Assembly: GCF_019740315.1 (NCBI RefSeq)
Contig: NZ_JAHXZR010000007.1
Span: 205,239 to 269,238, forward strand
Source: Oceanobacter mangrovi
Lineage (GTDB): Bacteria; Pseudomonadota; Gammaproteobacteria; Pseudomonadales; Oceanobacteraceae
Reading direction: 5' to 3'
Length of the DNA: 64,000 nt
This document shows, one piece after another, positions 1-9,248 of the stretch (position 1 is the stretch's first letter; each line of letters opens with the position of its first letter). Made by a program: the position numbers and the translations under genes. Under the pieces are notes generated by a model that searched no databases, was not told where the DNA came from, and saw only the letters and a list, made by a program, of their open reading frames with translations.

Positions 1-694
1 TGGTTTCCCGGTATCTGGCCAGTGGCTGGTATGCAAGGACGAGAAAATCGTTTCCAAGCACCACGCCAAGGTCTACGGCAAGGCTGCCATTGGTGCGCCC
101 CCAATGTCCGTACCACACTTGGACACCCGTATCATTAACGGCCAGCCTGCACTGCTGTTTGGCCCTTATGCCGGGTTCACCACCAAGTTCCTCAAGAAAG
201 GCTCCAAGCTGGACCTGATCAAGTCCGTCAGTACTGACAACCTGTTCCCGATGATGTCAGTGGGTATCCACAACATGGATCTGACCAAGTACCTGATCAG
301 CGAAGTGATGCAGTCTCACGATGACCGCGTGGCAACCCTGCGTGGCTATTTCCCTGAGTGTAAATCCAGCGACTGGACCCTGGCTCACGCCGGTCAGCGT
401 GTACAGGTCATCAAGAAAGACGCCAAGGGCAAAGGCAAGCTGGAATTCGGTACCGAGCTGGTTGCCGCTGCAGACGGTTCTCTGGCAGCTCTGCTGGGTG
501 CTTCTCCAGGCGCTTCTGTGGCGGTATTCGCCATGCTGGAAGTACTGGAGAAATGTTTTGCCGACAAGATGTCTGGTGGCTGGAAACAAGCGATCAAGAC
601 CTTTATCCCGTCTTACGGTGAATCCCTGATCGACGATGCCGCGCTGCTGAAGCAGGTACGTGAGCATACGCTGAGCACGCTGCGCCTGAAATAA
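1..694 (+). CDS. mqo: Malate:quinone oxidoreductase, C-terminal part (5' end outside window)
   Basis: Membrane-associated FAD enzyme that oxidises malate to oxaloacetate and passes electrons to quinone, an alternative to NAD-malate dehydrogenase in the TCA cycle. The frame is open from the first base, so the start lies upstream; about 230 C-terminal residues are present. The fragments GFPVSGQWLVC, PHLDTR, LLFGPYAGF and LLGASPGAS match the C-terminal half of Mqo, where the flavin and substrate pocket close. It ends in LSTLRLK, as expected for the family, so the 3' end is intact. A strong terminator follows 27 bases later. Oxaloacetate is its product, and the neighbouring oadGAB operon consumes oxaloacetate, a plausible but unproven metabolic link. 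Confidence 0.93.
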   Translation, partial: GFPVSGQWLVCKDEKIVSKHHAKVYGKAAIGAPPMSVPHLDTRIINGQPALLFGPYAGFTTKFLKKGSKLDLIKSVSTDNLFPMMSVGIHNMDLTKYLISEVMQSHDDRVATLRGYFPECKSSDWTLAHAGQRVQVIKKDAKGKGKLEFGTELVAAADGSLAALLGASPGASVAVFAMLEVLEKCFADKMSGGWKQAIKTFIPSYGESLIDDAALLKQVREHTLSTLRLK

Positions 695-721
695 TCAGCG
701 CCTGCGAGTCACCAGCAAATT

Positions 722-749
722 AAAACGGCAGCCAATGGCTGCCGTTTTT
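722..749 (+). terminator. Rho-independent terminator of mqo
   Basis: A 10 to 12 bp perfect stem (left arm ending ACGGCAGCC, right arm GGCTGCCGT) with a three-base loop AAT is followed directly by a run of five T. The reverse strand also has an A/T tract, so it may also stop the convergent permease gene. Confidence 0.92.
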
Positions 750-774
750 GTTGCTGCTACCTCATTCTGAAACC

Positions 775-2175
775 CTAGCGGGTCGCCCCCGTCTGGCGCT
801 GCTTGCGAGCAGCATAGAACCAGGCTCCAAGCGTCAGCAGCAAATACAGTCCAAAGATAAAATACAGCTGCTCAGGTTGATGGCTGGCCTCATAGACAAT
901 AATCAGCACCAGTCCCATCACCAGTACCGCCAGTGAAATCAACGTAACCGACGTCGATGAAGCGGTTTTATCCCGTAAGCGGAAGTTGGCCCAGGCCATC
1001 AGAATCGACACCAGCAAGAAGGTAAAGCTGGCAAACTCCAGAATCACTACCAGCCCCCCACTGACCACCAGCGCCATTGCCAGGAAAGCCATCGCCAGAA
1101 TGGCAAAGGTCGGAATACGATTGTTGCGATGAGCCAGCAGCGCCGGGAAATAACCATCGCGGGCGATTACCGCCATCTGCCGCGAAGCGCCAAACACGGT
1201 GCCACTGATTGCACTACTGGTCGCCAGCAAGGCACCGACGATTACCAGCTCGGTGCCCCAATGGCCCAACACCTTGCCAGCCCCCGCCGCCAGGGCGTAT
1301 TCCTGGTTCTGGATAATATCGTCGAACGGAATCGCCAAAATCGCCCCCAGCGCGATCACCACATAAATGAGCGTCGCCAGCCCCATGGCGGAATAAATTG
1401 CCAACGGAATATTGCGCTCCGGCCGTTCCATTTCATTGACCGCATTGATCACCAGCTGGAAGCCTTCATAAGCCACGAAGGTTAATGCTGCCAGCATCAT
1501 CATGGATAACAGTGACGCCTGCTCAGCTCCTCCTTCGCTGGCCTGCCAGAGCACAGGTAAGGTGGTGGTGCTGTTATTGATCAGCACAAAGGAAATAATC
1601 GCCAGAATCACCAGTTTGGAATACACCATCAGGTCTTCGATTTTACCCATGCCCCGCACACTCCAGACATTGATCAGGGCAAATACCAGAATAATGCCGC
1701 AGGCCACCGCCTTGCGGACCCAGTCGCTGTCAGCAAAGGCAAAACCACTGATGGCGTAGGAAGCAAAGGTGTAGGCGTATAACGCCAGTGTGCTGATGTA
1801 GCCGAAAATCACCCACCAGCCGATCAGAGAGGCGGCAAACTGCGAACGCGGAAAGGTACGACAGAAAAACGAATAGGTCGCTCCTTCGTCGCGATAATAG
1901 ACGCCCAGTTTGACGTAGGAATAAGCGGCAAAGGTGGCGATCACTCCGCCAACAGCGATTACCAGCGGCGTATAAACCCCCACCATCGCCACCGAAATTC
2001 CCAGAATGGTAAAGATGCCGCCACCGACCATGCCACCCAGCGCAATCGCGATCAGCTCGGCAACACCAAGTGCCTTGTCGCGCGGTCGATGAACCTGATT
2101 GTGAAAGGGATTTGGAATCGGTAACTTCACGGTAGCTGTCCATAATCTAACGGGAGTTGCATTGTACGAATCCAA
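775..2175 (-). CDS. APC-family amino acid/polyamine permease
   Basis: Inner-membrane secondary transporter of the amino acid-polyamine-organocation superfamily. The protein has about twelve hydrophobic segments; the first carries the family glycine motif GGMVGGGIF, which forms the broken helix TM1 that binds the substrate amine and carboxyl groups. The substrate cannot be told from sequence. The listed start is a TTG codon preceded by GAGAGG only about two bases away, which is too close to be convincing; an in-frame GTG at 2130 would give 451 residues and is an equal candidate. Transcription converges on mqo. No operon partner is evident. Confidence 0.85.
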   Translation of the reverse strand: MDSYNATPVRLWTATVKLPIPNPFHNQVHRPRDKALGVAELIAIALGGMVGGGIFTILGISVAMVGVYTPLVIAVGGVIATFAAYSYVKLGVYYRDEGATYSFFCRTFPRSQFAASLIGWWVIFGYISTLALYAYTFASYAISGFAFADSDWVRKAVACGIILVFALINVWSVRGMGKIEDLMVYSKLVILAIISFVLINNSTTTLPVLWQASEGGAEQASLLSMMMLAALTFVAYEGFQLVINAVNEMERPERNIPLAIYSAMGLATLIYVVIALGAILAIPFDDIIQNQEYALAAGAGKVLGHWGTELVIVGALLATSSAISGTVFGASRQMAVIARDGYFPALLAHRNNRIPTFAILAMAFLAMALVVSGGLVVILEFASFTFLLVSILMAWANFRLRDKTASSTSVTLISLAVLVMGLVLIIVYEASHQPEQLYFIFGLYLLLTLGAWFYAARKQRQTGATR

Positions 2176-2240
2176 CGCCTCTCAAAGCCAGTAACAAGCA
2201 TCCAGATTTGTCAATGCAATGCAGGAATCAACCGCAGCCA

Positions 2241-2273
2241 GAAACAAAACAGCCGCGACAAGCGCGGCTGTTT
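2241..2273 (-). terminator. Terminator of the oadGAB operon
   Basis: Inverted repeat with an 11 bp perfect stem (AAACAGCCGCG / CGCGGCTGTTT) and five-base loop. Read on the minus strand the stem runs into a T-rich tract (GTTTTGTTTC), placing it 23 bases past the oadB stop codon. Confidence 0.85.
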
Positions 2274-2295
2274 GGCAGAACTGGCGGCTTAACGA

Positions 2296-3483
2296 TCAAC
2301 CACCAGCACCGGCGCCGAAGAAGCTGATCATCACACCAGCAGCCACGGCAGAGCCGATAACACCAGCCACGTTCGGACCCATGGCGTGCATCAACAGGAA
2401 GTTCTGCGGATTGGCTTCCAGACCCACCTTGTTGGATACCCGCGCTGCCATTGGCACCGCAGACACACCGGCAGAGCCGATCAGCGGGTTGATAGGATCC
2501 TTGCTGAACTTGTTCATTGCCTTGGCCATCAGTACACCAGCAGCCGTGCCCACACAGAAGGCCAGCATGCCCAGCACCAGGATGCTAAGAGTATCGACGT
2601 TGAGGAACTTGTCAGAACTCATTTTCGAACCCACGCCCAGACCCAGAAAGATGGTCACGACGTTGATCAAGGCGTTCTGGGCAGTATCGCTCAGACGATC
2701 AACCACGCCAGATTCCTTCATCAGGTTACCGAAGCAGAACATCCCCAGCAGCGGTGCTGCCGATGGCAACAACAGCGCAACCAGAATCAGCAAAGTGATC
2801 GGGAAGATGATCTTCTCGGCCTTGCTGACAGTACGCAGCTGCGACATCTGGATCTTGCGTTCTTCAACGGTAGTCAGCGCCTTCATGATCGGCGGCTGGA
2901 TCATTGGCACCAGTGCCATGTAGGAGTAGGCCGCTACCGCAATTGCACCCAGCAGTTCAGGTGCCAGCTTGGAGGCAATAAAGATCGAGGTCGGACCGTC
3001 CGCACCACCGATAATACCGATCGCCGAAGCCTGTTGCATGGTGAAGTCCATCACCCCCATGTCGGTAAAGAAGGCCGCCCCGAACAGGGTGCCGAAGATA
3101 CCGAACTGGGCAGCAGCGCCCAGCAGCAGGGTTTTCGGGTTAGCCAACAGCGGACCAAAGTCGGTCATCGCACCTACGCCCATGAAGATCACCAGCGGGA
3201 ACAGACCCGTCTCGATACCGGCATGGTAGATGTAGTACAGCAGACCAGCTGGCGACTCCACATGGCCGTGCGCATCAATCACGGGGGCGGCATAAAAACC
3301 GGCCCCTGGAATGTTCACGAAAATGGTGCCCACAGCGATTGGCAGCAGCAGCAGAGGTTCAAACTGGAACTTCGGATGAATGGCCAGGAACAGCAGGCCA
3401 CAACCAATGATAATCATGGCCAGTTGGCCAAATTCCATTTGGTATAGACCGCTGTCGTGCCACAGGTTAATCAAACTTTCCAT
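2296..3483 (-). CDS. oadB: Oxaloacetate decarboxylase, sodium-pumping beta subunit
   Basis: Integral membrane subunit that decarboxylates carboxybiotin on the alpha subunit and couples this to sodium export. The 395-residue protein is highly hydrophobic with about nine membrane segments. The conserved [10 protein letters not shown] stretch (residues about 159-168, Asp about 162) matches the region of the essential aspartate of the Klebsiella/Vibrio enzyme, and the C-terminal [10 protein letters not shown] segment is where a conserved Asn/Gly pair lies. AAGGAG sits eight bases before the ATG. Only 11 bases separate it from oadA, so its Shine-Dalgarno overlaps the end of oadA and translation is probably coupled. 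Last gene of the operon, followed by a terminator. Confidence 0.96.
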   Translation of the reverse strand: MESLINLWHDSGLYQMEFGQLAMIIIGCGLLFLAIHPKFQFEPLLLLPIAVGTIFVNIPGAGFYAAPVIDAHGHVESPAGLLYYIYHAGIETGLFPLVIFMGVGAMTDFGPLLANPKTLLLGAAAQFGIFGTLFGAAFFTDMGVMDFTMQQASAIGIIGGADGPTSIFIASKLAPELLGAIAVAAYSYMALVPMIQPPIMKALTTVEERKIQMSQLRTVSKAEKIIFPITLLILVALLLPSAAPLLGMFCFGNLMKESGVVDRLSDTAQNALINVVTIFLGLGVGSKMSSDKFLNVDTLSILVLGMLAFCVGTAAGVLMAKAMNKFSKDPINPLIGSAGVSAVPMAARVSNKVGLEANPQNFLLMHAMGPNVAGVIGSAVAAGVMISFFGAGAGG

Positions 3484-3494
3484 GCTGGCACTCC

Positions 3495-5258
3495 TTACGC
3501 AAGGCTATACAGAGTGTCGCCTACTTTAACCGCTGAGCCTTCTTTGGCAGCTACAGCCGTTACAGTACCAGCACGAGGAGCACGGATTTCGGTTTCCATT
3601 TTCATGGCTTCCAGAATCACCACTACGTCACCTTCGTTAACCAGGTCACCCGGTGCTACCAGCACTTTCCAGATGTTACCGGCCAGTGGTGCAGAGATTG
3701 GGTCGCCATCTCCGGATACCGGAGCCGCAGCACCTGCAGCAGAGCCACCCAGACTGGTAGGAGCACCGTTCAGCGCGCCCAGCTGGGTCACGTCGCCACC
3801 TTCGTTCACTTTCACAACGTATTCGTTACCGTCGACAGTGATGGTGAAGGTATCTTCTGCATCGCCTTTTGGCGCTGGTTCAAACGCTGCCGGGTTACCA
3901 CGGTTTTCGAGGAACTTCGGCGCAATTTGCGGGAACATGGCGTAGGTCAGGGCGTCGTCGATCTTGTCCGCAGACAGCTTGATGCCTTTCTCGGTAGCCA
4001 GTTTTTCAACGTTGGCGATCACCTTGTCCATTTCCGGCTCGATCAGGTCAGCCGGACGACAGGTGATTGGCTCTTTTCCTTCCAGCACACGAGCCTGCAG
4101 CTCGGCGTTCATCGGCGCAGGAGCAGCACCGTATTCGCCTTTCAGAATGCCCTGGGTTTCTTTCGAGATCGACTTGTAACGCTCACCGGTCAGTACGTTC
4201 AGTACCGCCTGAGTACCAACGATCTGGGAGGTTGGGGTTACCAGCGGGATAAAGCCCAGATCCTCGCGCACACGCGGGATCTCTTTCAGTACTTCATCAA
4301 ACTTGTCGGAAGCGCCCTGCTCGCGCAGCTGGTTTTCCATGTTGGTCAGCATGCCACCCGGCACCTGGGCAACCAGAATACGGGAGTCCGTGCCTTTCAG
4401 GGCACCTTCAAATTTTGCGTACTTCTTGCGCACCTGACGGAAGTAGGCAGCGATTTCTTCCAGCAACAGCAGATCAATGCCGGTGTCACGTTCGGTACCA
4501 GCCAGCGCCGCAACCACGGATTCCGTGGCGGTATGACCATAGGTCATGGACATGGAAGAGATCGCCGTATCAACACGGTCAATACCGGCTTCAACCGCTT
4601 TCAGGATGGTCATGTCGGACAGACCGGAAGTGGCGTGCGCGTGCAGCTGAACTTCCAGATCAGTCTGGCCTTTCAGGCGGCTTACCAGTTCATAGGCATC
4701 GTATGGAGTCAGTACGCCAGCCATGTCCTTGATGGCAATGGAGTCAGCACCCATGTCTTCGATACGTTTGGCCAGGTCAACCCAGGCTTCCAGGGTATGT
4801 ACAGGGCTGGTGGTGTACGACAGGGTACCCTGTGCGTGTTTGCCCTGTTTCTTGACTGCTTTCAGTGCAGTTTCCAGGTTGCGTGGGTCGTTCATCGCGT
4901 CGAATACGCGGAACACATCCACACCGTTGGTCGCCGCGCGCTCAACAAATTTCTCGACTACGTCGTCAGCGTAGTGGCGGTAGCCCAGCAGGTTCTGACC
5001 GCGCAACAGCATCTGATGCGGAGTCTTTGGCATCGCTTTCTTGAATTCGCGGATTCGATCCCATGGGTCTTCGCCGAGGAAGCGAATGCATGAGTCGAAG
5101 GTGGCTCCACCCCAGGATTCCAGCGACCAGTAACCTACCTGGTCCAGCTTGTCGGCAATCGGCAGCATGTCGTCAATGCGCATGCGGGTTGCCAGAATCG
5201 ATTGGTGGGCGTCGCGCAGTACGACGTCGGTAATTCCAAGTTTCTTAGAATCGGTCAT
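3495..5258 (-). CDS. oadA: Oxaloacetate decarboxylase alpha subunit (biotin carboxyltransferase)
   Basis: Transfers the C4 carboxyl of oxaloacetate to biotin, giving pyruvate; the carboxyl is then removed by the membrane beta subunit. The N-terminal two thirds is an HMGL-like TIM barrel with [19 protein letters not shown] (carboxylation Lys region) and HAHATSG (metal-binding His pair). A flexible Gly/Ala/Pro linker (about residues 495-520) leads to the biotinyl domain with EAMKMET, the modified Lys being about residue 553. The length of 587 fits OadA rather than pyruvate carboxylase subunit B, and the oadG/oadB neighbours settle it. Confidence 0.97.
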   Translation of the reverse strand: MTDSKKLGITDVVLRDAHQSILATRMRIDDMLPIADKLDQVGYWSLESWGGATFDSCIRFLGEDPWDRIREFKKAMPKTPHQMLLRGQNLLGYRHYADDVVEKFVERAATNGVDVFRVFDAMNDPRNLETALKAVKKQGKHAQGTLSYTTSPVHTLEAWVDLAKRIEDMGADSIAIKDMAGVLTPYDAYELVSRLKGQTDLEVQLHAHATSGLSDMTILKAVEAGIDRVDTAISSMSMTYGHTATESVVAALAGTERDTGIDLLLLEEIAAYFRQVRKKYAKFEGALKGTDSRILVAQVPGGMLTNMENQLREQGASDKFDEVLKEIPRVREDLGFIPLVTPTSQIVGTQAVLNVLTGERYKSISKETQGILKGEYGAAPAPMNAELQARVLEGKEPITCRPADLIEPEMDKVIANVEKLATEKGIKLSADKIDDALTYAMFPQIAPKFLENRGNPAAFEPAPKGDAEDTFTITVDGNEYVVKVNEGGDVTQLGALNGAPTSLGGSAAGAAAPVSGDGDPISAPLAGNIWKVLVAPGDLVNEGDVVVILEAMKMETEIRAPRAGTVTAVAAKEGSAVKVGDTLYSLA

Positions 5259-5320
5259 GGATGATGGCCTTTTCTTCCGTTAACGTCTGTGGACGTTCTG
5301 GTTATTATGATTCGTGCTGG

Positions 5321-5572
5321 TTACTTTTGGCGCGCACGATGTTCTTTTACCGCAGCAGCCAATACTTTCAGCAGTTGCGGGTCCACTCCCTGTTGAGGAG
5401 CAGCCGGTTTTCTGGAGGGTGCAGGTACCGGTGCTTCTTCCGGAGCATATTTACTCACCAGTTTGGACATGTAGCCGGTGACGAATACCAGCATCGTCAG
5501 AAAGACGAATACGGTACCCATACCAAAAACCATCAGTTCCAAACCTTGCGTGACGAGTCCTGGCTCAGACAT
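5321..5572 (-). CDS. oadG: Oxaloacetate decarboxylase gamma subunit
   Basis: Small membrane anchor that assembles the alpha and beta subunits and, in characterised enzymes, binds zinc. The 83-residue protein starts in the periplasm, has one membrane helix (about residues 12-35, MVFGMGTVFVFLTMLVFV), then a Pro/Ala-rich linker (APEEAPVPAPSRKPAAP) and a charged cytoplasmic tail ending EHRARQK. AAGGAG lies eight bases before the ATG. First gene of oadGAB; 62 bases separate it from oadA. Confidence 0.93.
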   Translation of the reverse strand: MSEPGLVTQGLELMVFGMGTVFVFLTMLVFVTGYMSKLVSKYAPEEAPVPAPSRKPAAPQQGVDPQLLKVLAAAVKEHRARQK

Positions 5573-5927
5573 GCAAGAGGCTCCTTTTTTATAAAATTTT
5601 CATGATGGAAACGGGTTCTCCCTGATTGGCCAATCTTTTGGAAAAGCCTGTTTAATACAGGAAAAACCGAGCCAGACTACTTAAACCAAAGTCCCCTTTC
5701 AACTGAGGGAGATCAAGCAGCATGCGGGTTGGAGGCGATATTGGCCGGTAGCCCAATAACCACAAGGACATTCTTCGTATTTATAGATGCTATACAATTG
5801 ATGAATGAAGAAAGTCGCAAAACGAATGTTATTCCCTTGCTGGCCATTCAAATCCGCTTGACCATTACTTATAAAAGTGGTGAATTTCCGCGCTTCTATT
5901 ATTCCCTCCGAGAGACCCTGAAAATCC
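5573..5927. other. Intergenic region upstream of oadG and dusC
   Basis: A 355-base A/T-rich spacer between two divergent units, so it must carry both promoters. It contains no convincing coding frame. A TTGACC hexamer at 5858-5863 could be a -35 element for dusC, but the hexamer 17 bases on (TGAATT) is a poor -10. No operator was recognised. Confidence 0.5.
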
Positions 5928-6938
5928 ATGAATTCCCCTGTTCTGCCATTTGATCCGGCCAGTGATCTGTATATCGCCCTGGCCCCCATGGAAGGATTAA
6001 TGGATCACCATTTTCGGGAATTATTAACCGCCGTCGGTGGAATTGATCACTGCGTTACCGAATTTATCCGGGTCAGTCAGAACGTATATCCGGATCGGGT
6101 GTTTTATAAATACTGTCCAGAATTAAAAAATAGTGGCAAGACACTTGCCGGTACCCCGGTGCACGTTCAACTGCTCGGAAGTGACCCGGATTTGATGGCT
6201 GCCAACGCCGCCAGAGCAGCAAAACTGGGGGCTCCAGCCATTGATCTGAACTTTGGCTGCCCCGCCAAGACGGTCAATCGCAGTCAGGGCGGCGCCGTCC
6301 TGCTGCAATACACTGACCGCTTGCATGATATTGCCAGCGCGGTTCGCAGGGCGGTGCCATCGCACATTCCGGTGAGCGCCAAAATGCGCCTGGGTTACCT
6401 CGACAAGGAACTGGCTCTTGACAACGCAGCAGCCTTGGCAAGCGCTGGCATTCAATGGCTGACCGTACATGCACGCACCAAAACCGAAGGTTACAAGCCA
6501 CCGGCCTGGTGGGAATGGATTGGTAAAATTACGGAAATTATCAACATCCCGGTGCTCGCCAATGGTGAGATCTGGACGCCTGAACATGCTTTTCAGTGTC
6601 AGCAACAGAGCCGGACGCCGCTGTTGATGATTGGCCGCGGTCTGGTTTCAACACCGGACCTGGGTCTGCAGATTCGCGCCCGTAAAAACGGCACGCTCTA
6701 TCAGCCGATGAGTTGGCAGGACAATGTTGCCCTTGTGCAGAAACTGGCAGGCCAATTGACCTGGCTGGACGATAAACAGATCACTGATCGGATGAAGCAG
6801 TGGCTGCACTATTTTTCAATCCGTTCCGCAGAAATGAAGACCCTGTTCACGCTGGCCAAACCCCACCGAAGCCGTGAGGAATTTTTCGGCGTACTGGAAC
6901 AGGCGGTGTTGCATGGTCTTCCTGCAACCCAACAGTAA
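5928..6938 (+). CDS. dusC: tRNA-dihydrouridine synthase C
   Basis: FMN enzyme that reduces uridine (position 16 in E. coli) of tRNA to dihydrouridine with NADPH. The protein opens with the flavin-binding APMEGLMD motif (residues 19-26) and carries NFGCPAK with the catalytic Cys at about 111, then SAKMRLG, HARTKTEGY, NGEIW and IGRGL, in the order seen in Dus TIM barrels. TEFIRV and NGEIW favour the DusC subfamily over DusA or DusB. The 336-residue length is slightly longer than E. coli DusC because of an N-terminal extension of about 14 residues. No clear ribosome site is seen. Monocistronic. Confidence 0.93.
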   Translation: MNSPVLPFDPASDLYIALAPMEGLMDHHFRELLTAVGGIDHCVTEFIRVSQNVYPDRVFYKYCPELKNSGKTLAGTPVHVQLLGSDPDLMAANAARAAKLGAPAIDLNFGCPAKTVNRSQGGAVLLQYTDRLHDIASAVRRAVPSHIPVSAKMRLGYLDKELALDNAAALASAGIQWLTVHARTKTEGYKPPAWWEWIGKITEIINIPVLANGEIWTPEHAFQCQQQSRTPLLMIGRGLVSTPDLGLQIRARKNGTLYQPMSWQDNVALVQKLAGQLTWLDDKQITDRMKQWLHYFSIRSAEMKTLFTLAKPHRSREEFFGVLEQAVLHGLPATQQ

Positions 6939-6948
6939 GTTCTGCAAA

Positions 6949-6968
6949 CCAGCCTGTTGTCAGGCTGG
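6949..6968. terminator. Bidirectional terminator candidate between dusC and the GGDEF-EAL gene
   Basis: Stem CCAGCCTG / CAGGCTGG with a four-base loop. On the minus strand it leads into GGTTTGCAG; on the plus strand into CTTCTG. The T tracts are short, so strength is uncertain. It overlaps the minus-strand stop codon. Confidence 0.55.
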
Positions 6969-9035
6969 CTTCTGACCGTCTGCCCCCAGTACAACCCGGA
7001 AATCAGCCAGCGTCATTGGCTTGTGGAACAGGTAACCCTGAAAAGTCTCACAGCCGTGCCGGTGCAGGAACTGGCACTGCTCTGCGGTTTCGACCCCTTC
7101 CGCACACAGATCCATGCCCAGCCGTCGGGCCATATCAATAATGGTGACAACCAGCGCATCGTCGCGCGGACTCAGGCCAATGTTGTCGACAAACTGCTTG
7201 TCGATCTTGATCACATCAATGGGAATCTTGGTCAGGTAGCTGAGTGATGAATAACCGGTGCCGAAATCATCCAGCGATACCTTGCAGCCCATGGCGGTAA
7301 TTTCACGGAAAAAACGGTTGGCGACATCAAGGTTGTCGAGATAGGAATACTCGGTAACCTCAAACTCTACCAGCCCCCTGGGCAGCCCATATTTGATAAA
7401 GGCCCCCTTGATAAAACCAATCATGTGGAATTTTTTGAGGTCATTGGCCGACAGGTTGATCGACACCCGAAACGGCCCCGGCACATACTGGAACACGTCG
7501 CGGCAATCGGCACAAACCCGCTCCACTACCCATTGGGTGATTTCTGAAATTTTACCGGACTGCTCGGCAATCGGAATAAATTCGGCCGGAGAGACAAAGC
7601 CCAGCTGCTTGCTGTTCCAGCGCACCAGCGCCTCGGCCCCTACCCGGCTGCCATCAGCACGATTTTTTTGCTGGTAAAAAACGGTGAACTCGCCGTCCTT
7701 CAAACCCGCTTCAATAAAGTTGGCAATGTCCAGCCGCCGTTGATGGCGAATCATCATTTCGCTACTGAAGAAACAATAACGACTCTTACCCAGGCTTTTG
7801 GCATTGAACATGGCGACGTCGGCATTACGAATCAGGTTACGACCATCAGCACCGGAGTCGAAGGTGGTAGCAATGCCAATACTGGCGGACACCCGCACTT
7901 CCCAGGTGGAAATCAGGTATTTTTGCATCAAGCCCATCACCATCATGTCGGCCAGCGACTCCAGCTTGCTGCGATCCGGACAGTTTTCGATCATCACCAG
8001 GAACTCGTCACCGCCGTGACGCGAAATGGTCGAGTCTTCCGGCACAATCGCCTGCAGACGCTGGGCGACAAGCTCCAGCAAGCGGTCACCGACTTCATGG
8101 CCAAGCGCATCATTCACCACCTTGAAGCCATCCAGATCCACATACATGATAGCGACATGGCGGTGATGCTCATCCAGCCGGGCCATGGCGGCATCTACCA
8201 GCTTGCGAAAACGGCTGCGGTTGGCCAGTCCGGTAAGAACATCATAGTTGGCCATGTACTCCATTTCTGCCCGACGCTCTTCCAGCAAGGTCACGTATTC
8301 GGCGTTAACTTCGGACTCTTCGCGGATCACCCGCATCATGGCATTGATGTTGTCTGTCAGGGCCGCAACTTCAAACTGACCGGCTTCCGGCAACTCGAGT
8401 GAATAGTCCTTGGTTTTCTCTACTTGCTGGGCAAACAGCGACAAGCGGGTCAAGGGCGACAGCCACCAGTTACCAATAAAATAATAAGCCAGTGCCACCA
8501 GCAGCAGTAAAACCAGCGCCGCTGGCAGCACATGCAAAAACAGATTATGGGTGCTGTCAGTCAAGGGCCCCTGCAGATCATTGACGATGACCAGATAACC
8601 GTTGAGGTAGCCGGGATCACCAATCAGCTGAATGCTGATCAGGTCATCACCCTGCTTGTGAATGCCTTCGCCGAGACTGGCAACCGCGCTCATGTCTGGC
8701 TGATGCACCCGCTTGTCTGCATCAATACTGGCCTGACCAAGATACAGCTCCTGCTGACGCCAGTTGGCGTCATAAATAGCCGCCGCCCTCACATGGGGGT
8801 ATGGGTCCAGGCTCAGCAACAGTTTTTTGATATCAAAGGCATGATCCGGCTTATTCACTAACGGGACCAGGTCATTCGCCATATTTTCAGATAAGGCAGT
8901 TAAGTCACTTTGTACATATCGGGAGTATAACGATTCGTGTTCTCTCAATGACAGATAGAACACCGCAATCGCAACGATCAGGATAAACAACAGGCTTAAT
9001 AATATAACAGCCGTACGAATACTTTTTACGAGCAT
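6960..9035 (-). CDS. Membrane GGDEF-EAL c-di-GMP enzyme with periplasmic sensor
   Basis: Predicted bifunctional diguanylate cyclase/phosphodiesterase of the inner membrane. Order: membrane helix near residues 5-28, periplasmic sensor of about 130 residues, second helix (LPAALVLLLLVALAYYF), HAMP-like linker, GGDEF domain (LTGLANRSRF, intact HGGDEF), EAL domain (GAEALVRW, SINLSA, EVTE, DDFGTGYSSL, KIDKQFV, CAEGVET, FQGYLF). Both active sites look complete, so activity in either direction is possible. The start is the second ATG at 9035 because AGGAG lies four bases before it; an ATG at 9047 has no Shine-Dalgarno. It is divergent from the porin/PstS-like pair, a hint that its periplasmic domain and theirs work together. 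Confidence 0.93.
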   Translation of the reverse strand: MLVKSIRTAVILLSLLFILIVAIAVFYLSLREHESLYSRYVQSDLTALSENMANDLVPLVNKPDHAFDIKKLLLSLDPYPHVRAAAIYDANWRQQELYLGQASIDADKRVHQPDMSAVASLGEGIHKQGDDLISIQLIGDPGYLNGYLVIVNDLQGPLTDSTHNLFLHVLPAALVLLLLVALAYYFIGNWWLSPLTRLSLFAQQVEKTKDYSLELPEAGQFEVAALTDNINAMMRVIREESEVNAEYVTLLEERRAEMEYMANYDVLTGLANRSRFRKLVDAAMARLDEHHRHVAIMYVDLDGFKVVNDALGHEVGDRLLELVAQRLQAIVPEDSTISRHGGDEFLVMIENCPDRSKLESLADMMVMGLMQKYLISTWEVRVSASIGIATTFDSGADGRNLIRNADVAMFNAKSLGKSRYCFFSSEMMIRHQRRLDIANFIEAGLKDGEFTVFYQQKNRADGSRVGAEALVRWNSKQLGFVSPAEFIPIAEQSGKISEITQWVVERVCADCRDVFQYVPGPFRVSINLSANDLKKFHMIGFIKGAFIKYGLPRGLVEFEVTEYSYLDNLDVANRFFREITAMGCKVSLDDFGTGYSSLSYLTKIPIDVIKIDKQFVDNIGLSPRDDALVVTIIDMARRLGMDLCAEGVETAEQCQFLHRHGCETFQGYLFHKPMTLADFRVVLGADGQKPA

Positions 9036-9248
9036 GAATCTCCTCATGTCGCTCTGGGTGAGGCTTTGTCAAGCTACTAGTCTAGCTCGCTTTCTACCGA
9101 AGTGGCGGGCTTGTTTGATTCATTTGTTACTTTCTGTGTCGCATCCCGATATACAAATCAACACCATAACCCGCCTGCCCGGCAAATATCAGAATCACAT
9201 CTATAATCCAGCTATCTGCTTTTATCAGTTATATCAATATCGGAGTTT
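9036..9248. promoter_or_regulatory. Divergent promoter region with a consensus -10 for the porin
   Basis: This spacer separates the GGDEF-EAL gene from the porin. A perfect TATAAT lies at 9202-9207, about 40 bases before the porin ATG, but no good -35 stands 16-18 bases upstream, so an activator may be needed. No dyad operator was recognised. Confidence 0.4.

Noticed and set aside
3927..5093. 388-codon plus-strand frame opposite oadA
   Set aside because: Antisense to an unmistakable oadA; no start signal or family.
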